Shown here: in pieces, positions 1 through 5,698 of the stretch | How positions within the stretch are numbered: position 1 is the first letter of the stretch | Layout of the letters: every line of letters begins with the position of its first letter | Assembly (NCBI GenBank): GCA_035698665.1 | Contig: DASSBN010000002.1 | Coordinates: 1-13,981, forward strand | Source: DATEOR01 sp035698665 | Lineage (GTDB): Bacteria; Actinomycetota; Thermoleophilia; Gaiellales; Gaiellaceae | Length of the DNA stretch: 13,981 nt | Direction of reading: 5' to 3' | Position numbers and translations under genes: made by a program | Notes under the pieces: generated by a model | Databases searched by the model: none | The model's input: only the letters and a program-made list of their open reading frames with translations | What the model was told of the DNA's origin: nothing

Positions 1-196
1 AGAGGCTGAGCCCGTCCGGCGCCTGGATGGGGCAGCCGTCCAGAGACGTCGTATTCAGCTCGGAGCTGTTCCCGCCGATCTCGTCGATCTTCTGGGCGTT
101 GCCCCAGGCCGAGAAGTTCATCGCCTGCGCAGCCGCTGCGAGCGCCGTCAGGCTCACGAGCGCGGCGACCAATGCAACCTTCATCCCTCTTCGCAT
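1..196 (-). CDS. Secreted PD40/TolB-like beta-propeller protein, 5' end only
   Basis: Only the first 65 codons lie in the window; the gene continues beyond base 1. The ATG at 196 is preferred over the in-frame ATG at 184 because an AAGGGAG-type ribosome site sits about 6 bases upstream of it. Residues 1-25 form a classic Sec signal peptide: MRRG, a long Ala/Leu/Val stretch, then AQA just before the mature Met-Asn-Phe. The mature start (FSAWGNAQKIDEI, then ELNTTSLDGCPIQAPDGLSL) resembles secreted PD40/WD40-like TolB-type propeller proteins common in Thermoleophilia, in which an SPDG/APDG-L-SLY element opens the first blade; this is from memory of the family. It is expected to act outside the membrane; function unknown. 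The gene is divergent from the HisKA_3 gene, with about 190-210 bp between them. Confidence 0.6.
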   Translation of the reverse strand, partial: MRRGMKVALVAALVSLTALAAAAQAMNFSAWGNAQKIDEIGGNSSELNTTSLDGCPIQAPDGLSL

Positions 197-352
197 CTTC
201 GCTCCCTTCCCGACGTGCTCCACGCTGCGGCACCTGGTCGCACGTCCTTGATTGGTGCCGATGACGCTAAGAGGACGCCGCGGTCCGGACTACGGTGGCG
301 GCAGGCAGATCCGGCGGGAGGCTGGCACCCCGCCAAGGGAATGCTGGCCTAC

Positions 353-382
353 TTGACGTTCTGGGGGCCGGCGACGGACAGT
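353..382 (+). promoter_or_regulatory. Candidate promoter of the degenerate HisKA_3 gene
   Basis: TTGACG at 353-358 is a near-consensus -35 hexamer. A weak -10 candidate (GACAGT, 377-382) follows after 18 bases. It sits in the divergent region between the propeller gene and the HisKA_3 gene. A start near base 388 would give either an almost leaderless GTG (387) or a short leader to ATG 408. The -10 match is poor, so this is only a suggestion. Confidence 0.22.
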
Positions 383-407
383 CTCGGTGCGTCGACATCG
401 AGAGGTG

Positions 408-1091
408 ATGACCCTGGAGGGCGAGCAGTCGAAACCGCAGCGAGACGAGCACGAGCGGCTCCGCTCGGAGGTTGCAGAGCTGCGCGCGTCCCGGACGCGG
501 CTCGTTCTCGCGGGCGACGCCGACCGAAGCGCGATCGAGGGCGACCTGCACGACAGCGTGCAGCAGCACCTCGTCGCGCTCGCCGTCAAGCTGCAGCTCG
601 CGGGCCCACTGGTCGACGCGGATCCTGGAGCCGCGAAGGCGCTGCTGGGAGAGATGAACCGTGACGTCCAGCAGGCGCTGGACGAAGCGGCACGGCTGGC
701 CCAGCGGATCCACCCTCAGGTGTTCGAGGCCGACGGGCTTGCCGCCGCGCTCCGCTCCGCGGCGGTGAGCGCGGACATCCCCGCCTCGGTCGATGTCGAG
801 GTCGGCTCGACCTGTGCGCCCGAGATGGTGCGGACGGTCTACCTCTGCTGGCTCGAGGCGCTCCAGCTCGCCCAAGGCAAGGCGCGTGCGACCGCAACCG
901 TGAGAGAAGAGCGCGGTGCGCTGACCTTCGAGTTCGCCGTCGAGGGTGCCCATCCGGCGGAAGCGGGCGAATGGAGTACGAGGCTCGACGGACTCCGCGA
1001 CCGGGTCGAGGCGCTCGGCGGCCGGCTCACGGTCGAGCCGGATGGCGGGCGCGGCCCCTCCGTCTCCGGCTCGCTGCCGGTCTCGAGCTGA
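408..1091 (+). CDS. Soluble HisKA_3 (NarL-type) histidine kinase-like protein with degenerate ATPase domain
   Basis: About 227 residues (234 if GTG 387 is the start; neither start has a well-spaced ribosome site). There is no membrane segment and no recognisable sensor domain. An N-terminal Glu/Arg-rich probable coiled coil leads into a HisKA_3 dimerisation/phosphotransfer domain with the motif IEGDLHDSVQQHLVALAVKLQ; the acceptor is His55 in the long numbering, followed by the DxxxQ phosphatase signature typical of the NarX group. The C-terminal half still aligns with HATPase_c (YLCWLEALQLAQGKA, then LDGLRDRVEALGGRL). However, the N-box Asn-x-x-Lys-His positions have become Leu/Gln/Gly, the DxGxG of the G1 box is replaced by VEGAHP, and the GxGL lid glycines are not evident. 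Inference: it probably cannot autophosphorylate and acts as a phosphotransferase (Spo0B/ChpT-like) or phosphatase. Its 3' 253 bases overlap the convergent regulator ORF. Confidence 0.82.
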   Translation: MTLEGEQSKPQRDEHERLRSEVAELRASRTRLVLAGDADRSAIEGDLHDSVQQHLVALAVKLQLAGPLVDADPGAAKALLGEMNRDVQQALDEAARLAQRIHPQVFEADGLAAALRSAAVSADIPASVDVEVGSTCAPEMVRTVYLCWLEALQLAQGKARATATVREERGALTFEFAVEGAHPAEAGEWSTRLDGLRDRVEALGGRLTVEPDGGRGPSVSGSLPVSS

Positions 1092-1759
1092 TGCTCGCCG
1101 CTTTCCGCGAGATAGAGGATCACAGCCTTGACGCGCTTGTGCACGGCGGTCTCCCAGGTCAGCCCGAGCTTCAGGAAGATCGAGTGAATCACCTTCTCGA
1201 CGGACCGCTCCGTCAGCACGAGCGCCTCGGCAATCGCCGCGTTGTTCTTCCCCTCGGCCATCTCGCGCAGCACATCACGCTCGCGCGGAGTGAGGTCGTT
1301 GAGCGGCGAGTCGTCTTCCCGCGCGTTCTCCGCGACCAACGCCTCCACGACCTTGGGATCCATGACCGAGCCGCCGGCTGCGACCGCGTGGATTGCCGCA
1401 ACGAGCTGGTCGAGATCCTTCACCCGCTCCTTCAGAAGGTACGCGCGGCGCTCGCTTCCACCCTCCAGAAGCGCGAGCACGAAGGTCGGGGACGTGTACT
1501 GGCTCAGCACGACCACACCAACCTCGGGGCTCGTCTCGCGGAGTCGGGTGGCCGCCTGGATTCCCTCGTCCGTGTGCTCGGGCGGCATGCGGATGTCCGT
1601 GATGACGACGTCGGGCCGCTCGGCCTCGACCGCCTGGAACAGCGAGTCGAGGTCCTCGCAAACCGCCGCGATCTCGAAGTCGTCTCGAGTCGCGAGCAGG
1701 CCGCGCAGGGCCTCGCGGACGAGGTAGTTGTCTTCGGCGAGCACGAGTCTGATCGGCAC
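839..1759 (-). CDS. NarL/FixJ-family response regulator with an unusual C-terminal tail
   Basis: 306 residues from GTG 1759. An in-frame TTG at 1795 is possible, but the receiver fold begins immediately after the GTG (VPIRLVLAEDN), so I prefer the GTG. The receiver domain has the acidic pair E9-D10, phospho-acceptor D55 (VITDIRMPP), S86 in VLSQY and K110 in LLKERV. The LuxR-type DNA-binding domain is at about 156-200 (LTPRERDVLREMAEGKNNAAIAEAL). A normal family member would end near VILYLAESG. Here the frame stays open for about 82 more residues, rich in Ser, Pro and Arg, entirely antisense to the neighbouring HisKA_3 gene, and ends at TAG 839-841. The tail looks like out-of-frame GC-rich sequence, perhaps after loss of the normal stop. 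Probable role: transcriptional output of a two-component pathway. It is divergent from the single-domain receiver gene at 1825. Confidence 0.85.
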   Translation of the reverse strand: MPIRLVLAEDNYLVREALRGLLATRDDFEIAAVCEDLDSLFQAVEAERPDVVITDIRMPPEHTDEGIQAATRLRETSPEVGVVVLSQYTSPTFVLALLEGGSERRAYLLKERVKDLDQLVAAIHAVAAGGSVMDPKVVEALVAENAREDDSPLNDLTPRERDVLREMAEGKNNAAIAEALVLTERSVEKVIHSIFLKLGLTWETAVHKRVKAVILYLAESGEHQLETGSEPETEGPRPPSGSTVSRPPSASTRSRSPSSLVLHSPASAGWAPSTANSKVSAPRSSLTVAVARALPWASWSASSQQR

Positions 1760-1809
1760 GTGCTGAGGATACGGCGGTGACGTCTCCTTCTCCAAAGGCG
1801 CCCGACAGT

Positions 1810-1815
1810 GGAAGG
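1810..1815 (+). promoter_or_regulatory. Ribosome binding site deciding GTG 1825 start
   Basis: GGAAGG, 9 bases before GTG 1825, places the start of the receiver protein directly before its first beta strand (VPLVLIVDDN). The longer reading from GTG 1777 has no such site and would add a 16-residue Ser/Pro-rich leader. Confidence 0.55.
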
Positions 1816-1824
1816 CTTGCCGAC

Positions 1825-2196
1825 GTGCCGCTCGTCCTCATCGTCGATGACAACGAGAAGAACCGGAAGCTCGCCCGAGACGTGCTCCGGGCAGCCGGGC
1901 TCCGTACGCTGGAGGCCGCCCGGGGGGAAGAGGCGATCACCCTTGCGACCGATCACCGGCCGGACGTGGTCCTCCTGGACTTGCGGCTTCCCGACATGAG
2001 CGGGACCGATGTCGCCCGTGAGCTCCGCCGCGGGGCAGAGACCGGCCGGATACCGATCGTCGCCCTCAGCGCCTCGACGTTCGCCTGGAGCAGCGACCGG
2101 CTCCTGGCGGCGGGTTTCGACGGCTATCTCCAGAAGCCGATCGACGTGCTCGCGTTTCCGGGGCAAGTGCGGGGGTTCTGCAAGCCCCAGGGCTGA
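1825..2196 (+). CDS. Single-domain response regulator (CheY/DivK-like receiver)
   Basis: 123 residues, essentially one receiver domain with no output domain. It has the acidic pair in LIVDDNEKN, the phospho-acceptor Asp in VVLLDLRLPDMSG, the switch Ser in VALSAS and the conserved Lys in YLQKPID. The DNEKN motif after the acidic pair and the AAGFDGYLxKP ending are DivK/Spo0F-like. It is clearly paralogous to the receiver at 4481-4870: both share VLxAAGxRTLEAxxGEEA and AAGFDGYL. The last part (FPGQVRGFCKPQG) differs from its paralogue, so the final helix may be altered. Such proteins pass phosphoryl groups between histidines or control partners by binding. It is divergent from the NarL-type gene, and a perfect palindrome follows 16 bases after its stop. 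Confidence 0.88.
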   Translation: MPLVLIVDDNEKNRKLARDVLRAAGLRTLEAARGEEAITLATDHRPDVVLLDLRLPDMSGTDVARELRRGAETGRIPIVALSASTFAWSSDRLLAAGFDGYLQKPIDVLAFPGQVRGFCKPQG

Positions 2197-2211
2197 ACCG
2201 TGGAGCACTCT

Positions 2212-2227
2212 GGGGTGCTAGCACCCC
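2212..2227. promoter_or_regulatory. Perfect 16-bp palindrome GGGGTGCTAGCACCCC (operator or terminator)
   Basis: GGGGTGCT/AGCACCCC is fully self-complementary, and a further AGCAC lies at 2204-2208 just before it. It begins 16 bases after the stop of the receiver gene and about 135 bases before the lipoprotein gene. As RNA it would form a 6-bp stem with a CUAG loop, but no T-run follows. It could be a weak terminator or, as an unspaced even palindrome, a dimer-protein operator for the lipoprotein-kinase-receiver operon. The sequence does not decide between these. Confidence 0.45.
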
Positions 2228-2344
2228 CTCGAACCGGCCAGCGGGCACGGTAGGCGCGCGCGTTGCCGGCTGTCACGGTCTAGACGGACCCCGCCCACCC
2301 TGTGAAGATCGCTACATGCGGCCCGTCCCGGCCGAACCGGGACT

Positions 2345-2353
2345 GGAAGGAGG
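2345..2353 (+). promoter_or_regulatory. Strong ribosome binding site deciding ATG 2363
   Basis: GGAAGGAGG directly abuts ATG 2354 but is spaced 9 bases from the in-frame ATG at 2363. The downstream ATG is therefore the likely start of the lipoprotein, and it gives a compact signal peptide. Confidence 0.6.
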
Positions 2354-2362
2354 ATGCGGAGA

Positions 2363-2863
2363 ATGCGGAATCTGTTGCTCGGAGGCGCGTTCGTCGCCTT
2401 GCTGGTCGCCCTGTCGGCCTGCGGAGGCTCGAGCGGGAGCTCCGAGTCCGAACAGGCCCAACAGCGGCAGTCCGACGTCTACGCGATCGAACAGATCGAG
2501 AGAAGCTTCCACGAGTCGACCTCCAAGAAGGACATCGACGAGATGATGAGCCTGTGGACCGACAACGCGACCTTCACGTACGGTGCCGGGCAGACGGCGA
2601 CGGGGAAGGACGAGATTCGGGACGTCTGGCTGAACTCGCCCGGTTGGAAGCCCGGGGTGCACTGGCTTGCGGACCACCCCGCCTACAAGCTCCGGGTGAC
2701 GGTCAACGGAGACCGTGGCACGCTCCACTTCGAGTGCCACTTCATCGACGTCGACAGCGGAGAGGTCGCGGCGATCACGGCAGGAGACTTCGACGTCGCG
2801 AAGATCGGCGGTCGCTGGCTGATCACCAAGATGGTCGGAAGCACCGCCGAGCTCGCAATCTGA
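2363..2863 (+). CDS. Lipoprotein with SnoaL/NTF2-like domain
   Basis: 166 residues from ATG 2363. The N-terminus is a lipoprotein signal: MRN, a hydrophobic stretch at 4-17, lipobox LSAC with Cys20, then a Gly/Ser linker (GGSSGSSES). The body, from about residue 35, matches the cystatin-like SnoaL/NTF2 fold: an opening helix (AIEQIERSFHESTSKKDIDEMM), SLWTDNATFTYG, a GKDEIRDVW helix, then alternating strands ending GGRWLITKMVGST. This fold makes cone-shaped pockets and can be enzymatic or only ligand-binding; I see no clear catalytic residue set. The protein would be tethered to the outer face of the membrane. The histidine kinase starts 19 bases after its stop, so the two are probably cotranscribed. 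A role as accessory sensor for that kinase is my inference. Confidence 0.83.
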   Translation: MRNLLLGGAFVALLVALSACGGSSGSSESEQAQQRQSDVYAIEQIERSFHESTSKKDIDEMMSLWTDNATFTYGAGQTATGKDEIRDVWLNSPGWKPGVHWLADHPAYKLRVTVNGDRGTLHFECHFIDVDSGEVAAITAGDFDVAKIGGRWLITKMVGSTAELAI

Positions 2864-2882
2864 GCGCACGTCGGAAGGTGAA

Positions 2883-4478
2883 ATGCCGCAGCAGGGGAAA
2901 ACAGCGGGCGAGGCGAAACGGCGGCGGCTGAGCCGGGCGGACAATCCGCTCGTCCTGGCGGTTGCCCGTTTGCCCGCCCGGGTGCACGTCAAGTTGCTCG
3001 TCGCTTTCGTGGGGACTGCCTTGCTCGTGGTGGGGGTCGGCCTCCTCGGGCTTCGCCTCCTCGGGCAGGCGAACGAGCGGGTCGAGACCCTCGGAACACT
3101 CCAGGACCGGGCGTTTGGCTACGGCAAGCTTCGGAGCGACGCCCTTCACGTTCGCCTGCTGCTCTCCGACAACGTCGCCGGTGACTTCGTCAAGTCGCTG
3201 GGGGCGAAAGACCTGACGACAGACGGGGGCAGCCTGGCCGTGGATCAGGCGATCGCGAACGCAGTCGCGGAGATCCCGTCGACGACGTTCCCCGACATTC
3301 TCGGGTTCGTACCTCCTCCCGAGGACGAGAGCTTCCTCCGCAGGATCCGGGGAACGGCGACGGAGCTCGCGACGGTGATGCAAGAGATCATCCGGTTCGC
3401 CCCCGGGGAGGTGCCGGCGTCGTTACGCACCCGCTCCGAGCGGCTCGCCGTCGGCCTCAACCAGCTCGCCACCGAGCTCGCAAACGCCTCGGCGGCGCGG
3501 AGCGACGCCTTGATCGCACAGAACGCAAGCGCGTACGCGAGCTCGCGGAACCTCTTCGTCGGAGCAGCGGCGGGTGCGATCGTCCTTGCCCTCCTGCTCG
3601 GGTTCGTCCTCTCGTGGTCCCTGATCGGGCCGATCCAACGGATCGACTCCCGGCTGGCCGCGATTGCATCGGGGAACTTCTCGGGGCGTGTGGACGTCGC
3701 CAACCGCGACGAGCTGGGTGCGCTGGCAATCAACGTCAACCGGATGAACGACGAGCTGCAGCGTCTCTACAAGGAGGTCGAGACCGCCAGCAAGCACAAG
3801 TCGGAGTTCCTGGCCAACATGTCGCACGAGCTGCGGACGCCGTTGAACGCGATCATCGGCTTCTCCCAGGTGCTCCGCGAGGGCATCTCCGGCGACGTGA
3901 ACGCAAAGCAGCAGGAATACCTGGACGACATCCTCACGTCGGCGAACCACCTGCTGGCGCTCATCAACGACGTCCTCGACCTGTCCAAGGTCGAGGCGGG
4001 CCAGGTCGAGCTGCAGCTTGCGCCGTTCTCGCTTCAGGAAGCACTCGAGCGCGGCGTCTCGATGGTGCGGGAGCAAGCGACACAGGACGGAGTTCAGGTG
4101 ATGCTGCACGCCAACGGCAGCCCCAACCTCGTCATGGGAGACGAGCGCCGCATCAGACAGGTGATCTTCAACCTGCTCTCGAACGCCGTGAAGTTTGCGC
4201 CTGCGGGCGGGCAGGTCGATGTCAACGCGACGCGCTCCGACGGCGGAGTCACGGTCTCCGTCGCCGACACCGGCCCGGGCATCGCCGCCGAGGATCTCGA
4301 CAGGATCTTCGAGAAGTTTCAGCAAACCGAGATCGGCGCCTTGCAACAGGAGGGAACCGGCCTCGGGCTCGCGCTCTCGAAGCGCTTCGTCGAGATGCAC
4401 GGCGGCCGTATCTGGTGTGAGAGCGTGCTTGGCGAGGGAAGCACGTTCGTGTTCACGCTGCCGGCCGGGAAGGCGTAG
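2883..4478 (+). CDS. Membrane sensor histidine kinase (TM-sensor-TM-HAMP-HisKA-HATPase)
   Basis: 531 residues from ATG 2883, with GGAAGG just upstream. Order: basic cytoplasmic N-terminus; TM1 about 37-60; extracytoplasmic, mainly helical region about 61-222 that I do not recognise; TM2 about 224-246; HAMP about 247-300 (GPIQRIDSRLAAIASGNFSGRV); HisKA with His315 in FLANMSHELRTPLNAIIGFS; HATPase_c with N-box Asn434 (NLLSNAVKFAP), G1 box ADTGPGI at 461-467, F box IFEKFQQ and G2 box GTGLGLALSK. All catalytic motifs are intact, in contrast to the HisKA_3 protein at 408. There is no C-terminal receiver; instead a stand-alone receiver gene begins 2 bases after the stop. The family autophosphorylates on His and passes the phosphoryl group to an Asp receiver. 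Candidate partners are the lipoprotein upstream and the receiver downstream. Confidence 0.95.
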   Translation: MPQQGKTAGEAKRRRLSRADNPLVLAVARLPARVHVKLLVAFVGTALLVVGVGLLGLRLLGQANERVETLGTLQDRAFGYGKLRSDALHVRLLLSDNVAGDFVKSLGAKDLTTDGGSLAVDQAIANAVAEIPSTTFPDILGFVPPPEDESFLRRIRGTATELATVMQEIIRFAPGEVPASLRTRSERLAVGLNQLATELANASAARSDALIAQNASAYASSRNLFVGAAAGAIVLALLLGFVLSWSLIGPIQRIDSRLAAIASGNFSGRVDVANRDELGALAINVNRMNDELQRLYKEVETASKHKSEFLANMSHELRTPLNAIIGFSQVLREGISGDVNAKQQEYLDDILTSANHLLALINDVLDLSKVEAGQVELQLAPFSLQEALERGVSMVREQATQDGVQVMLHANGSPNLVMGDERRIRQVIFNLLSNAVKFAPAGGQVDVNATRSDGGVTVSVADTGPGIAAEDLDRIFEKFQQTEIGALQQEGTGLGLALSKRFVEMHGGRIWCESVLGEGSTFVFTLPAGKA

Positions 4479-4480
4479 CC

Positions 4481-4870
4481 ATGGCGACGGGCGCCCGGGT
4501 CCTCGTGGTCGAGGACAACGAGAAGAACATGAAGCTCTTTCGCGACGTTCTGCTGGCGGCGGGCTACCGCACCCTGGAGGCGACGACCGGCGAAGAGGCG
4601 GTCACGATCGCCGCCGAGCACTCCCCCGATCTCGTGCTCATGGACATCCAGCTCCCTGACATCGACGGCATCGAGGCGCTCGGCCGGCTGCGCGACGACA
4701 GCCGGACGGCGGCCGTACCGGTGCTCGCCCTCACCGCGCAGGCAATGGAGGGAGACCGCGAGCGCTTTCTGGCCGCCGGCTTCGACGGCTACCTCTCGAA
4801 GCCCGTGAACGTTGTGGATCTCGTGGCCGCCGTGAAACGCTACTCCGCGGGGGAGGGCCTAGCGAGCTAG
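4481..4870 (+). CDS. Single-domain response regulator (DivK/Spo0F-like receiver)
   Basis: 129 residues, one receiver domain. It has VVEDNEKN with the acidic pair, phospho-acceptor Asp in LVLMDIQLPDIDG, switch Thr in LALTAQAM and Lys in GYLSKPVN. The start has a good ribosome site, GGGAAGG with a 7-base spacer, located inside the kinase 3' end. The gene begins 2 bases after the kinase stop, which implies translational coupling and marks it as the probable first phosphate acceptor. There is no output domain, so the signal must go on to another protein, either by phosphotransfer or by binding. It is a paralogue of the receiver at 1825-2196. Its stop codon lies in a CTAG tetranucleotide shared with the stop of the convergent cupin gene. 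Confidence 0.93.
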   Translation: MATGARVLVVEDNEKNMKLFRDVLLAAGYRTLEATTGEEAVTIAAEHSPDLVLMDIQLPDIDGIEALGRLRDDSRTAAVPVLALTAQAMEGDRERFLAAGFDGYLSKPVNVVDLVAAVKRYSAGEGLAS

Positions 4871-4871
4871 G
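4858..4871. terminator. Possible bidirectional hairpin at convergent stops
   Basis: CCTAG-CGAG-CTAGG, a 5-bp stem with 4-base loop, covers the shared CTAG where the receiver gene (plus) and the cupin gene (minus) both end. It is short and has no T-run, so a termination function is only suggested by position. Confidence 0.2.
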
Positions 4872-5205
4872 AGAGCTCCTCCTGGATCATCGTCGGCGAG
4901 GCGTGGATGCAGACGATGTCGAGCCGCTCCTTGCCGACGTTCTTGAACATGTGCGGGGTGTCCGGGCCGACCACGGCGATGTCGCCGGGGCCGGCCTCGA
5001 ACTGGTGCCCGTCCAACGTGAGAAGGGCCCTGCCGCTCCGCACGATCCAGGTCTCGGAGTACGGATGGCGATGCAGGTCGGGGCCCTCGCCCGGCTGGTT
5101 GTAGACGAGGAAGAAGGAGACGCCTGACCCGTACCCCTCGCCCTCGAAGGTCAGCGTCCCGCGAGGGCTCCGCTCGATCTCGCCGCTGGGGATGACGCGG
5201 TACAT
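4867..5205 (-). CDS. Small cupin-2 domain protein
   Basis: 112 residues, a single conserved-barrel cupin domain. Motif 1 is seen as GPDLHRHPYSE, giving metal ligands His45, His47 and Glu51. Motif 2 is seen as GDIAVVGPDTPHMF with His85. All four usual ligands are present, so a bound divalent metal is likely; the substrate cannot be told. The ATG follows the stop of the VOC gene with no gap (TGAATG) and no separate ribosome site, which indicates translational coupling as the last gene of the RibD-like/AraC/VOC/cupin operon. Small cupins of this type may be dioxygenases, isomerases or ligand-binding proteins. No signal peptide is seen, so it is cytoplasmic. Confidence 0.9.
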   Translation of the reverse strand: MYRVIPSGEIERSPRGTLTFEGEGYGSGVSFFLVYNQPGEGPDLHRHPYSETWIVRSGRALLTLDGHQFEAGPGDIAVVGPDTPHMFKNVGKERLDIVCIHASPTMIQEELS

Positions 5206-5622
5206 TCAGGCGAGCTGGGTGACCCGCATCTGGTTGCCGGACGGGTCGCGGAACCCGGCGTCTCGGCCGTACGGCTGGTCGGTCGGCTCCTGCGAGAACT
5301 CGACGCCCTTGCCCTTGAGCTCGTCGAACGTCCCGTCGACGTCGTCGGTCGTGAAGAAGAGCCCGCCGGCGGCGCCCTTCGCGATCAGGTCCTTGAGCTT
5401 CGACGACGTCTCTTCGTCGAAGACGGGCGGGCCCGGAACAGCCATGAGCACGATGGCGACGTCCTTCTGGCCGGGGACCCCGACGGTCAGCCAGCGGAAA
5501 TTGCCCATCTCGGGGACGGTGACGTCGTCCCTGAGCTCGAGGCCGAGCTTCTCCGTGTAGAAGGCGAGCGCTTCGTCCTGGTCGTGCACCCACACGTTCA
5601 CGGTGGTGAGGCTCTTCAGCAT
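5206..5622 (-). CDS. VOC-superfamily (glyoxalase/bleomycin-resistance-like) protein
   Basis: 138 residues. ATG 5622 is fixed by a near-perfect AAGGAGGT (5629-5636) with a 6-base spacer; the open frame continues upstream but only as an AraC shadow. Two beta-alpha-beta-beta-beta modules are visible: LTTVNVWVHDQDEALAFYTEKLGLE, and later GLFFTTDDVDGTFDELKGKGVEF ending GFRDPSGNQMRV. This matches metal-dependent vicinal-oxygen-chelate proteins; His13 and the C-terminal acidic/polar positions could be metal ligands, though I cannot assign them firmly. Members often occur directly downstream of short AraC regulators, as here (52 bp after the AraC stop). The substrate is unknown; small carbonyls, thiol conjugates or an antibiotic are all possible in this family. 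Confidence 0.92.
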   Translation of the reverse strand: MLKSLTTVNVWVHDQDEALAFYTEKLGLELRDDVTVPEMGNFRWLTVGVPGQKDVAIVLMAVPGPPVFDEETSSKLKDLIAKGAAGGLFFTTDDVDGTFDELKGKGVEFSQEPTDQPYGRDAGFRDPSGNQMRVTQLA

Positions 5623-5640
5623 CGTCCTACCTCCTTGCTG

Positions 5641-5698
5641 GTTTTGGAACAGCCCGAACCACGCTAGCCAGACGCTACTCGCCTGTCTTCTCCAAAAC
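5641..5698. repeat. 8-bp inverted repeat GTTTTGGA ... TCCAAAAC
   Basis: GTTTTGGA at 5641-5648 and TCCAAAAC at 5691-5698 are exact reverse complements 42 bases apart. They are A/T-rich against a very GC-rich background. One arm is in the AraC-VOC gap beside the VOC ribosome site, the other in the last AraC codons. On the transcript they could form a long-range stem near the VOC start. This may be chance. Confidence 0.3.

Noticed and set aside
284..310. GC-rich inverted repeats upstream of the HisKA_3 gene (GTCCGGAC, GCCGC...GCGGC)
   Set aside because: Short, GC-only arms of this kind are expected by chance at this base composition.
215..953. Long open frames on both strands around the HisKA_3 gene (for example 267-953 minus, 215-664 plus)
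   Set aside because: They are Arg/Ala/Pro-rich shadows of the real gene at 408-1091 with no domain; expected in GC-rich DNA where stops are rare.
971..1780. 269-codon plus-strand open frame opposite the NarL-type regulator
   Set aside because: The opposite frame encodes clear receiver and LuxR-type domains; this one has no recognisable domain and is its antisense shadow.
1504..2208. Minus-strand frame opposite the 1825 receiver
   Set aside because: No domain; antisense shadow of a clear receiver protein, with the rest being a frame-shifted reading of the NarL-type gene.
3423..4400. 325-codon minus-strand frame opposite the histidine kinase
   Set aside because: Antisense of HAMP/HisKA/HATPase coding sequence; Arg/Glu/Val-rich with no domain.
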